Of a stretch of DNA of 64,000 bases, positions 24,137 to 40,735 are shown piece by piece. Under the pieces are notes generated by a model that had not been told where the DNA came from, ran no database searches, and worked only from the letters and a program-made list of their open reading frames with translations. A program made the translations under genes and the position numbers. Source of the DNA: Rhizorhabdus wittichii RW1 (lineage in GTDB: Bacteria; Pseudomonadota; Alphaproteobacteria; Sphingomonadales; Sphingomonadaceae); NCBI GenBank assembly GCA_000016765.1, contig CP000699.1, forward strand, positions 3,781,001 through 3,845,000, in the 5' to 3' direction. Numbering within the stretch: position 1 is the stretch's first letter; each line of letters starts with the position of its first letter.

Positions 24137-24168
24137 AAGAAAAACCCCGCCGGATCGCTCCGGCGGGG
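24137..24168 (-). terminator. rpoC terminator
   Basis: Hairpin CCCCGCCGGA / UCCGGCGGGG followed on the minus strand by UUUUUCUUUG, a canonical intrinsic terminator about 40 bp past the rpoC stop. Confidence 0.88.
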
Positions 24169-24207
24169 CCTTTCTCGTTCGACGATTCGGCCGTCGGCCC
24201 GGGAGGA

Positions 24208-28482
<4,275 letters not shown>

Positions 28483-28555
28483 TCAGTCCCTCTGAAGGGT
28501 CGATCTCTCGGGCGGGGGAGGGGGCGGCGCCGGCCGGAACCGGCGCCTGCCCGGA

Positions 28556-32923
<4,368 letters not shown>

Positions 32924-33251
32924 GCGTATCTTCCCTCGCGTCAAAAACTTTTTTCCGCCTTGCAGCGGCCCGCAGCCCGATTCGCGGGGGAGCCCCCACG
33001 ACGAAAAGTGCGGGTCCGGGCTGATCGGAACCGCACTGCCAGCGTTCTGGAAACCCTTGAAAACCTTCTCCAATTCGTCGCGGACCATTCGCTGGACGGT
33101 CCGTGTCCCGGAGGGCCAAGGGCGGCACCCGCGCTCTGCGCGTCGGGCATCTGCCGATGTAAGTAGGACGCGCTATATAGTCCCGGCCATGGGCTTTGGG
33201 AAGGGGGTGGGGCTGCTTGCCCCCTCTTTCCGTCGTTCCCCCATTTTCTTC
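32924..33251 (-). promoter_or_regulatory. rpoB leader and probable promoter region
   Basis: About 330 bp without a gene between rpoB and a REP doublet. A TATATA -10-like hexamer occurs at 33174-33179 (minus strand reading cTATATAg), but no convincing -35 is seen at 17 bp. The leader between it and the rpoB start contains a cagcggcccgc/gcgggggagccccc GC-rich foldable stretch. Since rplJL are elsewhere, rpoBC must have its own promoter here. Confidence 0.45.
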
Positions 33252-33344
33252 CGTCATTTCCGCGAAGGCGGGAATCCACGGTCACGGCACATTTCGTCTC
33301 CTGCGGGCCGTCGTCCATGGATTCCCGCCTTCGCGGGAATGACG
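33252..33344. repeat. REP-like doublet (cgtcattcccgcgaa family), copy at 33.3 kb
   Basis: Inverted arms cgtcatttccgcgaaggcgg...aatccacgg and tccatggattcccgccttcg...gaatgacgg with the family spacer (tcacggcacatttcgtctcc). It separates the rpoB leader from the GGDEF gene. Confidence 0.78.
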
Positions 33345-33376
33345 GCGGGGAGCGGGATGATGCCCCATGTCCTCCC

Positions 33377-34408
33377 TCAGCCCGCCCCGGCCAGCGCCAC
33401 CCGGTTGCGCCCTCCGCGCTTCGCCTCGTACATCGCGGCGTCGGCGGCCTGCAGCAGCGCGTCGATCGTGTCGAACGAGGACCGCGACGCCGCCAGCCCG
33501 ATCGACACCGTCACCGACAGGGTGGCGCCGCCCGCGTCGACCTGCATCGCCGCCACCGCGGCCCGCATCCGCTCCGCCGCCGGCGCGGCCTCGGCCAGGT
33601 CGGCGCCGGGCAGCAGGATCGCGAACTCCTCGCCGCCGATCCGAGCCACCTCGCCGGGCGCGCGCACCGCCGCCTCCAGCGTGCGGGCGAGGGCGACCAG
33701 CACGGCGTCGCCGATCGCGTGGCCGTAGCGATCGTTGATCGCCTTGAAATGGTCGACGTCGACGAAGGCGACGCTGAAGCCGCCGTCCGGCCGCAGGTCG
33801 CCGGCATGGGCCTGCATCGCCTCGCGGAAGGCGCGGAGGTTCAGCAGGCGGGTGAGATGGTCCTGCTTCGCCGCGGCGTCGAGCGCGAGGTTCTGGCGGG
33901 AGATCATGGTGAGCGCCCGCGTCGTCTGATGGCTGAACGCCTGGAAGAACAGCCCGATGATGCAGAGGGTGATGACGAAGGTGCTGGCGGCCAGCGGCGA
34001 CACCCGGATGCTGCCGTCGGCCGACGCGGCGGCGAACACGCCGATCGCCACCAGGATGGCGATCCACGCCGCCGCGCGGCCGATGATCAGGAAGATCGCC
34101 CCGACCAGCGGGAAGAACAGCAGCATGCGGAGCTGGTCCTCGACCACCAGGAACTGGGCGGCGCTCGCATAGAGGATGGCGCCCGCGAAATAGACGACCG
34201 CGACCGGCAGGAAGCTCGACGGCCGGCGCCAGGCAACCAGCAGGGTCGCGCCGCTCATCGCCACGAACAGCAGGTTGTTGCGCGTCTGCTCGGGCCCCAG
34301 CGGCACCCATCCCAGCGAGGCCGGAATCTGCATCAGCCCGCCCCAGAGCAGGCCGCACAGGATCACGATGATCAGGAAGCGGCGGCGAAGCCCTGCCGTC
34401 TCCTCCAT
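33377..34408 (-). CDS. Diguanylate cyclase (GGDEF), membrane bound
   Basis: A 343-residue protein with six or so transmembrane helices in the N-terminal ~180 residues (FLIIVILCGLLWGGLMQI ... FVITLCIIGLFFQAF) and a complete GGDEF domain: KQDHLTRLLNLRAFREAM, FVDVDHFKAINDRYGHAIGD, RIGGEEFAILLPG, and VSIGLAASRSSFDTIDALLQAADAAMYEAKRGG. The catalytic motif GGEEF and the Mg-binding Asp are intact, so it should make c-di-GMP. No RxxD I-site is visible five residues upstream. The first in-frame ATG with a spaced AAGGGGG box gives MEETAGLRRR; an ATG 16 codons upstream is possible. Lies between rpoB and the L,D-transpeptidase. Confidence 0.92.
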   Translation of the reverse strand: MEETAGLRRRFLIIVILCGLLWGGLMQIPASLGWVPLGPEQTRNNLLFVAMSGATLLVAWRRPSSFLPVAVVYFAGAILYASAAQFLVVEDQLRMLLFFPLVGAIFLIIGRAAAWIAILVAIGVFAAASADGSIRVSPLAASTFVITLCIIGLFFQAFSHQTTRALTMISRQNLALDAAAKQDHLTRLLNLRAFREAMQAHAGDLRPDGGFSVAFVDVDHFKAINDRYGHAIGDAVLVALARTLEAAVRAPGEVARIGGEEFAILLPGADLAEAAPAAERMRAAVAAMQVDAGGATLSVTVSIGLAASRSSFDTIDALLQAADAAMYEAKRGGRNRVALAGAG

Positions 34409-34614
34409 CGCCGGACCCCCTTCGACACTATCCCTGCCGGGCAGCACGACCGACATCCCTCCCGCCGGATTCGACCTGTCCCCTCTGCTCTATAACGCTC
34501 TCGGGGGCATGCAATCCCTTTGTTCCGGCACGGGACCGCCGCGAGGCTCTTGCGATCCGATCGGCGCTGCAACAATCTGGGGACGACCCGAACCGTAGTT
34601 GTAGAGATGCGATC

Positions 34615-35607
34615 ATGACCCGGACCTTCTTCCTCCTCGCCGCCGCCGCCGCTGCCGTGCTGGTCGCGCCCGCCGCGCCCGCCGCCGCCGCCCAGCTCCA
34701 GGGCGCGCCCTCGCTCCAGGGCGCGACGGTCGGGGAGACGGTGGCGGCGATGAAGCCGGGCGACTTCCTCTGGGCGCCGCAGGTCGCGCCCGAGGGGCCG
34801 GTGGTGATCGTCGTGTCGATCGCGCAGCAGCGCGCCTATGCCTATCGCAACGGCGTGCCGATCGGCATCTCGACCGTGTCGACCGGCAAGAAGGGGCATG
34901 AGACGCCGACCGGCGTGTTCACGCTCCTCCAGAAGAATGTCGACCACAAGTCGAACCTCTACAACAACGCGCCGATGCCCTACATGCAGCGGCTGACCTG
35001 GGACGGGATCGCGCTGCATGCGGGCAACCTGCCGGGCTATCCCGCCTCGCACGGCTGCGTCCGCCTGCCGATGGGCTTCGCCAAGCTGCTCTACGGGGTC
35101 ACCAAGCTCGGGCTGACGGTGATCGTCACGGCGGGCGCCGACGTGCCGCGCTTCGCGCCGAGCCCCGCGGTGCTCAGCAACACCGCGTCGAAGGCCGAGA
35201 GCGATCTGTTCGGCGGTTCGCTGTGGCAGCCCGAGCGCTCGACGACCGGGCCGGTGTCGATCGTGATCAGCAGCGCCGACAAGCGGATGCTGGTGCTGCG
35301 CAACGGCGTTCCGATCGGCTCCGCCCCGGTCAAGATCGCGGGCGCGGTGACCGGCACCACCGCCTATACGCTCGGCGCGATCGAGGGCGACAATTACAAA
35401 TGGATGAAGCTGCCGATGCCGGGCGAGGCATTGAACGCCCCGGTCGAGGTCACCCCCGACGAACGCGCCCGCCTGACCGTCCCCGAGGACATCCGCGTGG
35501 CGATGGCCGCCGTCGTCGCGCCGGGGACGACGGTGGTGGTCACCCCCGACACCCTCCAGACCGGCGGCGCCGGCAAGAAGATGACGGTGATGACAGCGGG
35601 GAAGTGA
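34615..35607 (+). CDS. L,D-transpeptidase (YkuD domain)
   Basis: A 330-residue exported protein with an Ala-rich signal peptide (FFLLAAAAAAVLVAPAAPAAA). The YkuD domain (about residues 60-155) has the catalytic signature HAGNLPGYPASHGCVRLP, with His135 and the nucleophile Cys148. A second, YkuD-like beta segment follows (GPVSIVISSADKRMLVLRNGVPIG), resembling a degenerate repeat without a Cys, and then a unique C-terminus. YkuD enzymes form 3-3 peptidoglycan crosslinks or attach proteins to peptidoglycan. Stand-alone gene, divergent from the diguanylate cyclase. Confidence 0.92.
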   Translation: MTRTFFLLAAAAAAVLVAPAAPAAAAQLQGAPSLQGATVGETVAAMKPGDFLWAPQVAPEGPVVIVVSIAQQRAYAYRNGVPIGISTVSTGKKGHETPTGVFTLLQKNVDHKSNLYNNAPMPYMQRLTWDGIALHAGNLPGYPASHGCVRLPMGFAKLLYGVTKLGLTVIVTAGADVPRFAPSPAVLSNTASKAESDLFGGSLWQPERSTTGPVSIVISSADKRMLVLRNGVPIGSAPVKIAGAVTGTTAYTLGAIEGDNYKWMKLPMPGEALNAPVEVTPDERARLTVPEDIRVAMAAVVAPGTTVVVTPDTLQTGGAGKKMTVMTAGK

Positions 35608-35630
35608 GGGGCAGCCTAAAAGTGGCGCTC

Positions 35631-35677
35631 TTGACTTGTTAAGTTTTCTTCGCTCAAATGAGGGCTTGAAACTTAAC
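35631..35677 (+). promoter_or_regulatory. Promoter with overlapping inverted-repeat operator
   Basis: A TTGACT -35 (35631-35636) and TCAAAT -10 (35654-35659) are 17 bp apart. A perfect 9-bp inverted repeat, gttaagttt (35638-35646) and aaacttaac (35669-35677), brackets the -10. This is the kind of site bound by the XRE regulator encoded two genes downstream, suggesting autoregulation. The XRE link is inference. Confidence 0.55.
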
Positions 35678-35687
35678 ATGGAGCTCT

Positions 35688-36311
35688 GTGGTGGCGGTGC
35701 TGGCTGAAGACTATGAGGTCGTGCCGCGCTTGGCACAGTTGGGCCTGCGCCGCGATTTTCTTCTCGATGTCGTTCGGGCGGCGGTCGGTGGGCGCCGTAG
35801 CTCGACCGCTTTCCACCCCCTGAGTGCGGGTGGCCTGCTTTCCTGGATTGAAGGGACGGCACACCTACGTCGTGTGTTCGTTCCCCAAGGTTGGGAAATC
35901 TGCCGCAGGGATAACATCGAGTCGATCTTCCATCCGGAATACGGGATCAAAGTTGTCTTCCAGAACGCCGAACGGGCAGGGGATCCGCTTTTCGATCCGG
36001 TTGCTGTCTCCCGGAAGGGCGCTGGCTCCGCTCGGGCGATCGAACTCGGTCAGTTTGAGCTTTGGCCCGAGGTGAGGGAAAAGGAGATTGCCGAGGAGGC
36101 CGCCCCAACGTGGGTGCTCTTCGTGTTCGCGGACGGCGACGACGTCCGTGCAGAGTTGTCCTGCCCGATGGCGATCAACGAGGATCAGTTCGACGGTTTC
36201 CACGAGCGGATCCTCCTTGTTGAGAAGGGCGGATGGGATTCGACCGAACCTTTCACCGATGAGGATGAGCCGTCGGCCGAATATGACGTGACGGTGTCGC
36301 GCAAGGACTGA
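35688..36311 (+). CDS. Hypothetical protein paired with an XRE/ImmA regulator
   Basis: A 207-residue soluble protein that I do not recognise. It is rich in aromatic/charged residues (IEGTAHLRRVFVPQGWEI, FHPEYGIKVVFQNAERAGDP) with an acidic C-terminus (STEPFTDEDEPSAEYD). Starts with GTG, a GGAG about 5 nt upstream. GC and codon use are visibly lower than in the neighbouring housekeeping genes, suggesting transfer. The stop lies 8 bp before the XRE-ImmA gene, so the two are one operon behind a promoter with an inverted-repeat operator. It may be the target or effector of the ImmA-type protease; that is inference. Confidence 0.72.
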   Translation: MVAVLAEDYEVVPRLAQLGLRRDFLLDVVRAAVGGRRSSTAFHPLSAGGLLSWIEGTAHLRRVFVPQGWEICRRDNIESIFHPEYGIKVVFQNAERAGDPLFDPVAVSRKGAGSARAIELGQFELWPEVREKEIAEEAAPTWVLFVFADGDDVRAELSCPMAINEDQFDGFHERILLVEKGGWDSTEPFTDEDEPSAEYDVTVSRKD

Positions 36312-36318
36312 TGGTGTC

Positions 36319-37386
36319 GTGTTCAATCCCCAACGACTTATTCTGGGACGTAAGCGGCGGAAGATGACGGCCCGCTCACTCGCGGGCGCGATCGGCGTGT
36401 CTCCCATTACGATCTCACGCCTCGAAAATGGAGCTAACGAGCCCGAGAGTGACACCGTCGACGCCTTGGCAGCCGCGCTAGACTTTCCTCGGGCGTTCTT
36501 CTTCGCCGAAGATGTAGACGAGTTGCCGGCGGGTGCTGCTAGCTTCCGCAGCCTTTCGTCAATGTCGGCGAAGGAGCGGGATGCCGCACTGTCTGCGGGG
36601 GCGATCGCCTATCTGTTCCATGACTGGGTGGCCGAACGCTTTAATCTTCCCGGTGGCGACATTCCCGACGTGCGAGATGAAGCGACGCCCGAGGGTGCGG
36701 CCCGCATAGTACGGGCGCAGTGGGGGCTTGGTGAACAGCCCATCTCAAACATGGTTAGGCTGCTTGAGTCCAAGGGCGTTCGGGTGTTCTCGCTCTGCGA
36801 GGATACGAAGAACGTCGATGCATTCTCCTGCTGGCGCGGCGATCGCCCTTTCGTCTTCCTCAATACCTTCAAATCGACCGAACGGAGTCGGTTTGATGCT
36901 GCGCACGAACTCGGCCATCTTGTCATGCATCGACATGGTGCGCCTCAAGACAGTCGGCAGGCGGAGAGCGAGGCCGATAAGTTCGCCTCGGCATTTCTTA
37001 TGCCGGCGGACGATGTGGTGAGCAGGATCCGCTATGTTCCAGGGCTCGACAGTCTCGTTAGCTTCAAGCGCCGATGGGGCGTGTCTGTTGCTGCACTGAA
37101 TTACCGCCTGCACAAGCTCGGTATCGTGAGCGAATGGCAGAACCGAAGTCTGAACGTTGAGTTGTCGAGCCGTGGATATCGGCGCCAAGAGCCGGAGGGG
37201 CTGTCTCCTGAGACTTCCGCGCTATGGCCGCAGATTTTTACCGCGCTATGGCAGGATCGCATTACGCGTCAAGACATCGCCGAGCAACTGCGTATTCCCC
37301 AGTCGGAACTTGACATGATTCTGCATCATCTCTCTGTATTACCCTCAAAGGGGAGCGGCGCATCTGAAGGACTGCGTTCTGTCTAA
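36319..37386 (+). CDS. XRE-family regulator fused to ImmA/IrrE metallopeptidase
   Basis: A 355-residue two-domain protein. An N-terminal HTH (about residues 8-60; MTARSLAGAIGVSPITISRL) of the Cro/C1 type is followed by an ImmA/IrrE (COG2856) domain with the zinc motif HELGH at 196-200 and the downstream acidic ligand region SRQAESEADKFASAFLMP. This architecture occurs in toxin-antitoxin-like, phage and ICE regulators, where the protease cleaves a repressor or antitoxin. A C-terminal helical extension carries a second HTH-like segment (DRITRQDIAEQLRIPQSELD). GTG start. Operonic with the upstream hypothetical gene. Confidence 0.9.
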   Translation: MFNPQRLILGRKRRKMTARSLAGAIGVSPITISRLENGANEPESDTVDALAAALDFPRAFFFAEDVDELPAGAASFRSLSSMSAKERDAALSAGAIAYLFHDWVAERFNLPGGDIPDVRDEATPEGAARIVRAQWGLGEQPISNMVRLLESKGVRVFSLCEDTKNVDAFSCWRGDRPFVFLNTFKSTERSRFDAAHELGHLVMHRHGAPQDSRQAESEADKFASAFLMPADDVVSRIRYVPGLDSLVSFKRRWGVSVAALNYRLHKLGIVSEWQNRSLNVELSSRGYRRQEPEGLSPETSALWPQIFTALWQDRITRQDIAEQLRIPQSELDMILHHLSVLPSKGSGASEGLRSV

Positions 37387-37604
37387 GCTCTGTCGTTCAA
37401 TAGACTTCTTTAGTGAGCAATTTTTAGAGGAAGGCAGAAAATATATTCAGTCCTATGAAATTTACTATTTCTCTAGTTCGAGAATTAATCTCACAATATT
37501 GAGAAGATTGCGAAATTATTAATAAAATCGAAGCAAGTTAGTATTGATTTTTCAGAAATATCGATCGATATATTAGAGGTCCCAGAACGGATGCGATCCA
37601 TGCG
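37387..37604. other. AT-rich non-coding stretch
   Basis: About 215 bp of strikingly AT-rich sequence (runs such as attattaataaaatcgaagc), unlike anything else in this GC-rich window. No ORF or recognisable site. It probably marks the edge of horizontally acquired DNA. Confidence 0.7.
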
Positions 37605-37626
37605 TAATTCCGGGGACGCAGTACTA
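37605..37626 (+). repeat. aattccggggacacaatact motif, copy A
   Basis: Reads aattccggggacgcagtact. First of six imperfect copies of one motif in the two accessory patches. It begins the ~260-bp stretch duplicated at 38682-38939. Confidence 0.65.
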
Positions 37627-37664
37627 AATAATCCTGCCGATGAATGTCCATGTGGGCCGGCTCC

Positions 37665-37864
37665 TCACCGCAACGGCCACATCCACGTCGCCAGCGGCTG
37701 CCCCACCAGCACGACCAGCACTTGCAACGGCGCCCCCAACCGGGCGTGGTCGCCGAACCGGTAGCCGCCCGGGCCCAGCACCAGCGTGTTGCACTGGTGG
37801 CTGATGGGTGTGAGGAAGTCGCAGCCGGCGCCGATCGCGGGCGATCAGGAAGGCTTCGGGGCGG
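37665..37864 (-). pseudogene. Duplicated 3' fragment of the SLC13 permease gene
   Basis: About 200 bp matching the 3' end of the SLC13 gene, including its stop codon (compare 38738-38939), with scattered substitutions. A 2-base loss (gatcgcgggcgatc versus gatcgcggtggcgatc) breaks the frame. The homology extends through copy A of the aattccggggac motif. It is a non-functional remnant of a tandem duplication into which the FRG gene was inserted or between whose copies it lies. Confidence 0.8.
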
Positions 37865-37920
37865 AGGAGTTATGGAGATGCCATACTCAATCAACGGCGT
37901 CATGACGGGATCCAAAACAG

Positions 37921-37943
37921 GTATAGTGTCCCCAGATTTCCGG
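37921..37943 (-). repeat. aattccggggacacaatact motif, copy B (inverted)
   Basis: Reads gtatagtgtccccagatttc on the plus strand, i.e. the motif on the minus strand. It matches the reverse complement of copy C at 17 of 20 positions. Lies 38 bp before the FRG gene. Confidence 0.62.
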
Positions 37944-37980
37944 CACTCGCGCACTCCGCCAAAGATGAGGGAAATGCCGC

Positions 37981-38670
37981 ATGACTGCCAGTAAGCGCGT
38001 CGGCACCGATATAATCACGGACTACCTAAACACGATTTCACTCCTTTTGCGGGATCGTGACCAAGGTATATTTCGTGGCCATGCCGGTGCGAAGTGGAGG
38101 TTGGTGCCGTCCGCGTTTCGCGAGGGACAATACGGCATCACCGATCACGTGAAGCTCGCAAAATGGAAACGCTTCGCAGGCCGATTTGTGTCGCCCCGGC
38201 CTCTTGATGACCTTGAATGGCTCGCGCTCGCACAGCACTTTGCGGTGCCAACACCGTTGCTAGACTGGACTACAAACCCGCTGATCGCGCTCTATTTCGC
38301 CTGCTTGCCCACGCAGAAGAAGGAGCCGGGCGTGGTCATCATGGCGGACGAAACCGATTTCGATTTTCACAATGAGGCTCTGGGGTTAAACCCGTTTTAT
38401 GAAGGTGCGCGAAAGCCGGTGCTTTTCGACGCCGGGGCAATGAACGCCCGTTCGCTTGCCCAAGATAGTATGATGACCCTGCACACGCGCGCTTGTCAGT
38501 TCACTGCAGGGGAGCACGCGGGCTTCTACGAAGTTTCGGAGGACATGAAGCAGCCGACAAGGGAAGCCCTGAAGCGATTTGGTATCAGCGCGGAAAGGGT
38601 TTTTGTCGATCTATCAACCGCTGCGCGGGAATTTTCCGAACAGATATGGTTCGACGAAGTGCTGGGCTAA
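37981..38670 (+). CDS. FRG-domain protein
   Basis: A 229-residue protein consisting almost entirely of an FRG domain. The name-giving motif is at residues 31-33 (GIFRGHAGAKWRLVPSAFR), followed by LALAQHFAVPTPLLDWTTNPLIALYFA (LLDWTTNP, 93-100), both highly characteristic. Function is unknown; FRG proteins are found in phage- and defence-associated contexts. An AGGG box precedes the ATG. GC is lower than average. The gene is bracketed by inverted copies of the aattccggggac motif (37921 and 38681) and lies between two copies of the SLC13 tail. Confidence 0.88.
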   Translation: MTASKRVGTDIITDYLNTISLLLRDRDQGIFRGHAGAKWRLVPSAFREGQYGITDHVKLAKWKRFAGRFVSPRPLDDLEWLALAQHFAVPTPLLDWTTNPLIALYFACLPTQKKEPGVVIMADETDFDFHNEALGLNPFYEGARKPVLFDAGAMNARSLAQDSMMTLHTRACQFTAGEHAGFYEVSEDMKQPTREALKRFGISAERVFVDLSTAAREFSEQIWFDEVLG

Positions 38671-38680
38671 CGTTTCTACA

Positions 38681-38705
38681 GAATTCCGGGGACACAATAC
38701 TAAAT
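38681..38705 (+). repeat. aattccggggacacaatact motif, copy C
   Basis: Reads gaattccggggacacaatac followed by taaat, starting 10 bp after the FRG stop. With copy B it forms an inverted pair around the FRG gene; with copy A it starts the duplicated segment. Confidence 0.65.
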
Positions 38706-38737
38706 ATCCTACCGATGAACGTCCGTAGTGGCCCCCC

Positions 38738-40513
38738 TCACCGCAACGGCCACACCCACATCACCAGCGGCGTCCCCACCAGCACGACGAGCAGCGACAA
38801 CGGCGCCCCCAGCCGGGCGTAATCGCTGAACCGGTAGCCGCCGGGGCCCAGCACCAGCGTGTTGCACTGGTGGCCGATTGGGGTGAGGAAGTCGCAGCCG
38901 GCGCCGATCGCGGTGGCGATCAGGAAGGCTTCGGGGCGGTAGCCGAGGTCGTGCGCGAACACCGCCGCGATCGGGGCCATCACCAGCACCGTCGCCGCAT
39001 TGTTGAGGAACGGCGTCACCGCCATCGCCGCCACCAGGATCAGCGCCACCGCGCCCCACGGCGGCAGCGTCGCCGCGACGTCGGCCAGCCGGGTCGCGAT
39101 CAGGTCCGACGCGCCCGTCGTGCGCAGCGAATCGCTGACCGGGATCAGCGCGCCGAGCATGATCAGGATCGGCCATTCGACCGCCTCATAGGCCTCGCGC
39201 AGCGGCAGCGCGCCCGTCGCCATCACGATCCCCGCCGCCGCGAAGAAGGCGACCGCCACCGGCACCAGCCCCGCCGCGGTCGCGGCCATCGCCACCGCCA
39301 GCACGATCAGCGGCAGCCAGCTCCGCCCCGACGCGCCCAGCCGCAGCGGGCGCTGCGCCAGCGGCAGCACGCCGAGGTCGCGGAGCCGGTCGGGCAGCAG
39401 CGGAAGCGGGCCCTGCAGCACGATCACGTCGCCGGCGCTGAGCTTGGTCTCGCCGAGCTGGCGCGTCAGCCGCTCGGCCGCGCGCGACACCGCGATCAGG
39501 TTGACGCCGTAGCGCTCCTGCATCCGCATCCGGCCCGCCGTCTGGTCGATCAGCACCGACGAGGCGCCGATCACCCCCTCGATAACGCCGATCGCGTCGC
39601 CCTCGCTGCCCTTCGGCCGCTCGCGATCGTCGCCGACCAGCGCGAGCCCGTCCCCCGCGATCGCGCGTTCGAGCGCGTCGGGCGCGCCGGTCAGGATCAG
39701 CGTGTCGTCCTCGTGCAGGACGAGCCCGGCCGAGGGCACGGTGCGGATGCCGGCGCGCAGCACCCGGGCGATGCCGATGTCGCGATCGTGCCGCTCGACG
39801 AATTCGCGGACGGTCTCGCCCTCGGCCGGCGATCCCGGGGCGATCGTCGCCTCGGTGACGTAGCTGGAGATGTCGAGCGCCTCGCCCAGCGTCGCGGTCG
39901 CCCGGCGCTCGCGCGGCAGCAGCCGATAGCCGAAGCGCAGGAAGAGCAGCCCGACGAGCAGCAGGCCGAGGCCGGTCGGCAGATAGTCGAACATGCCGAA
40001 CGGCTCGCCCGTCATCTCCTCGCGCACGCGGCTGACGATGATGTTGGGGGAGGTGCCGACCAGCGTCATCAGCCCGCCGAGCAGCGATGCGAACGCCATC
40101 GGCATCAGGAAGACCGACGGGCTCGCGTCGTTCTTCTTCGCCATCTGGACCGCGGCGGGCATCAGCATCGCCAGCGCGCCGACATTCTTGACCAGCGCGG
40201 AGGCGAGGCCGACCGAGGCGGTCAGCACCATCAACTGGCTCCGCACCCGCTTCACATGGCCGCCGACGAAGCCCAGCGCGCGCTCGATCAGGCCCGATCG
40301 CTGCATCGCCGCCGACAGGACCAGCGCCGATCCGACGATGATGACGATGTCGTCGGAAAAGCCGCTGAACGCCTGCTTGGGGCTGACGATGCCCAGCGCG
40401 ATCGCCGCCAGCAGCGCGAGGATCGCGGTCACGTCGTAGCGGAACCGGCCCCAGACGAAGAGGCCCATCATCCCGGCGAGGGTGGCTATCGAGAGCCATT
40501 GCGGCGTGGTCAT
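38738..40513 (-). CDS. SLC13-family permease with two TrkA-C domains
   Basis: A 591-residue polytopic transporter. About five hydrophobic segments (ILALLAAIALGIVSP, IVIIVGSALVLSAAM, FLMPMAFASLLGGLMTLVGTSPNIIVSR) are followed by two cytoplasmic RCK_C (TrkA-C) domains (ISSYVTEATIAPGSPAEGETV ... and IGVIEGVIGASSVLIDQTAG ...). A second membrane half then contains ALIPVSDSLRTTG and AMAVTPFLNNAATVLVMAPIA. This is the DASS/SLC13 plan with ligand-gating domains; dicarboxylate or sulfate is the usual substrate class, unresolved here. Start at MTTPQWLSIATL. A truncated copy of its 3' end lies 1.1 kb further left. Confidence 0.9.
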   Translation of the reverse strand: MTTPQWLSIATLAGMMGLFVWGRFRYDVTAILALLAAIALGIVSPKQAFSGFSDDIVIIVGSALVLSAAMQRSGLIERALGFVGGHVKRVRSQLMVLTASVGLASALVKNVGALAMLMPAAVQMAKKNDASPSVFLMPMAFASLLGGLMTLVGTSPNIIVSRVREEMTGEPFGMFDYLPTGLGLLLVGLLFLRFGYRLLPRERRATATLGEALDISSYVTEATIAPGSPAEGETVREFVERHDRDIGIARVLRAGIRTVPSAGLVLHEDDTLILTGAPDALERAIAGDGLALVGDDRERPKGSEGDAIGVIEGVIGASSVLIDQTAGRMRMQERYGVNLIAVSRAAERLTRQLGETKLSAGDVIVLQGPLPLLPDRLRDLGVLPLAQRPLRLGASGRSWLPLIVLAVAMAATAAGLVPVAVAFFAAAGIVMATGALPLREAYEAVEWPILIMLGALIPVSDSLRTTGASDLIATRLADVAATLPPWGAVALILVAAMAVTPFLNNAATVLVMAPIAAVFAHDLGYRPEAFLIATAIGAGCDFLTPIGHQCNTLVLGPGGYRFSDYARLGAPLSLLVVLVGTPLVMWVWPLR

Positions 40514-40671
40514 CCCCGACATAACGCGCCAGCGCGGCGTTGTTCCCAGAGCGATTTCCAGGCAGCTGGAAACATCTGCCGGCTCGGAAATCGCGGGTAA
40601 ACAATAAGCTGGAGCGGCCGCTCTAGCCCGGAACGTCGGGCGGGCCATCATCTCGGCAACGGACGCGGGCA

Positions 40672-40709
40672 AAAGGAAAGGGCGGCCTCCCCTCGGGGAG
40701 ACCGCCCTT
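40672..40709 (-). terminator. rplL terminator
   Basis: Long hairpin GGGCGGUCUCCCC / GGGGAGGCCGCCC (one mismatch), followed on the minus strand by UUUCCUUUU, about 30 bp past the rplL stop. Confidence 0.8.
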
Positions 40710-40735
40710 CCTGAAATCGCAAGAAGCGAAAAAGC

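Noticed and set aside
33117..33180. Possible rplL or other ribosomal gene upstream of rpoB
   Set aside because: I looked for L7/L12 or L10 sequence in the 330 bp upstream of rpoB and found none; both genes are intact at 40.7-41.7 kb.
36311..36340. Alternative ATG start for the XRE-ImmA gene at 36311
   Set aside because: That ATG is in a different frame and does not lead into the HTH domain; the GTG at 36319 does.
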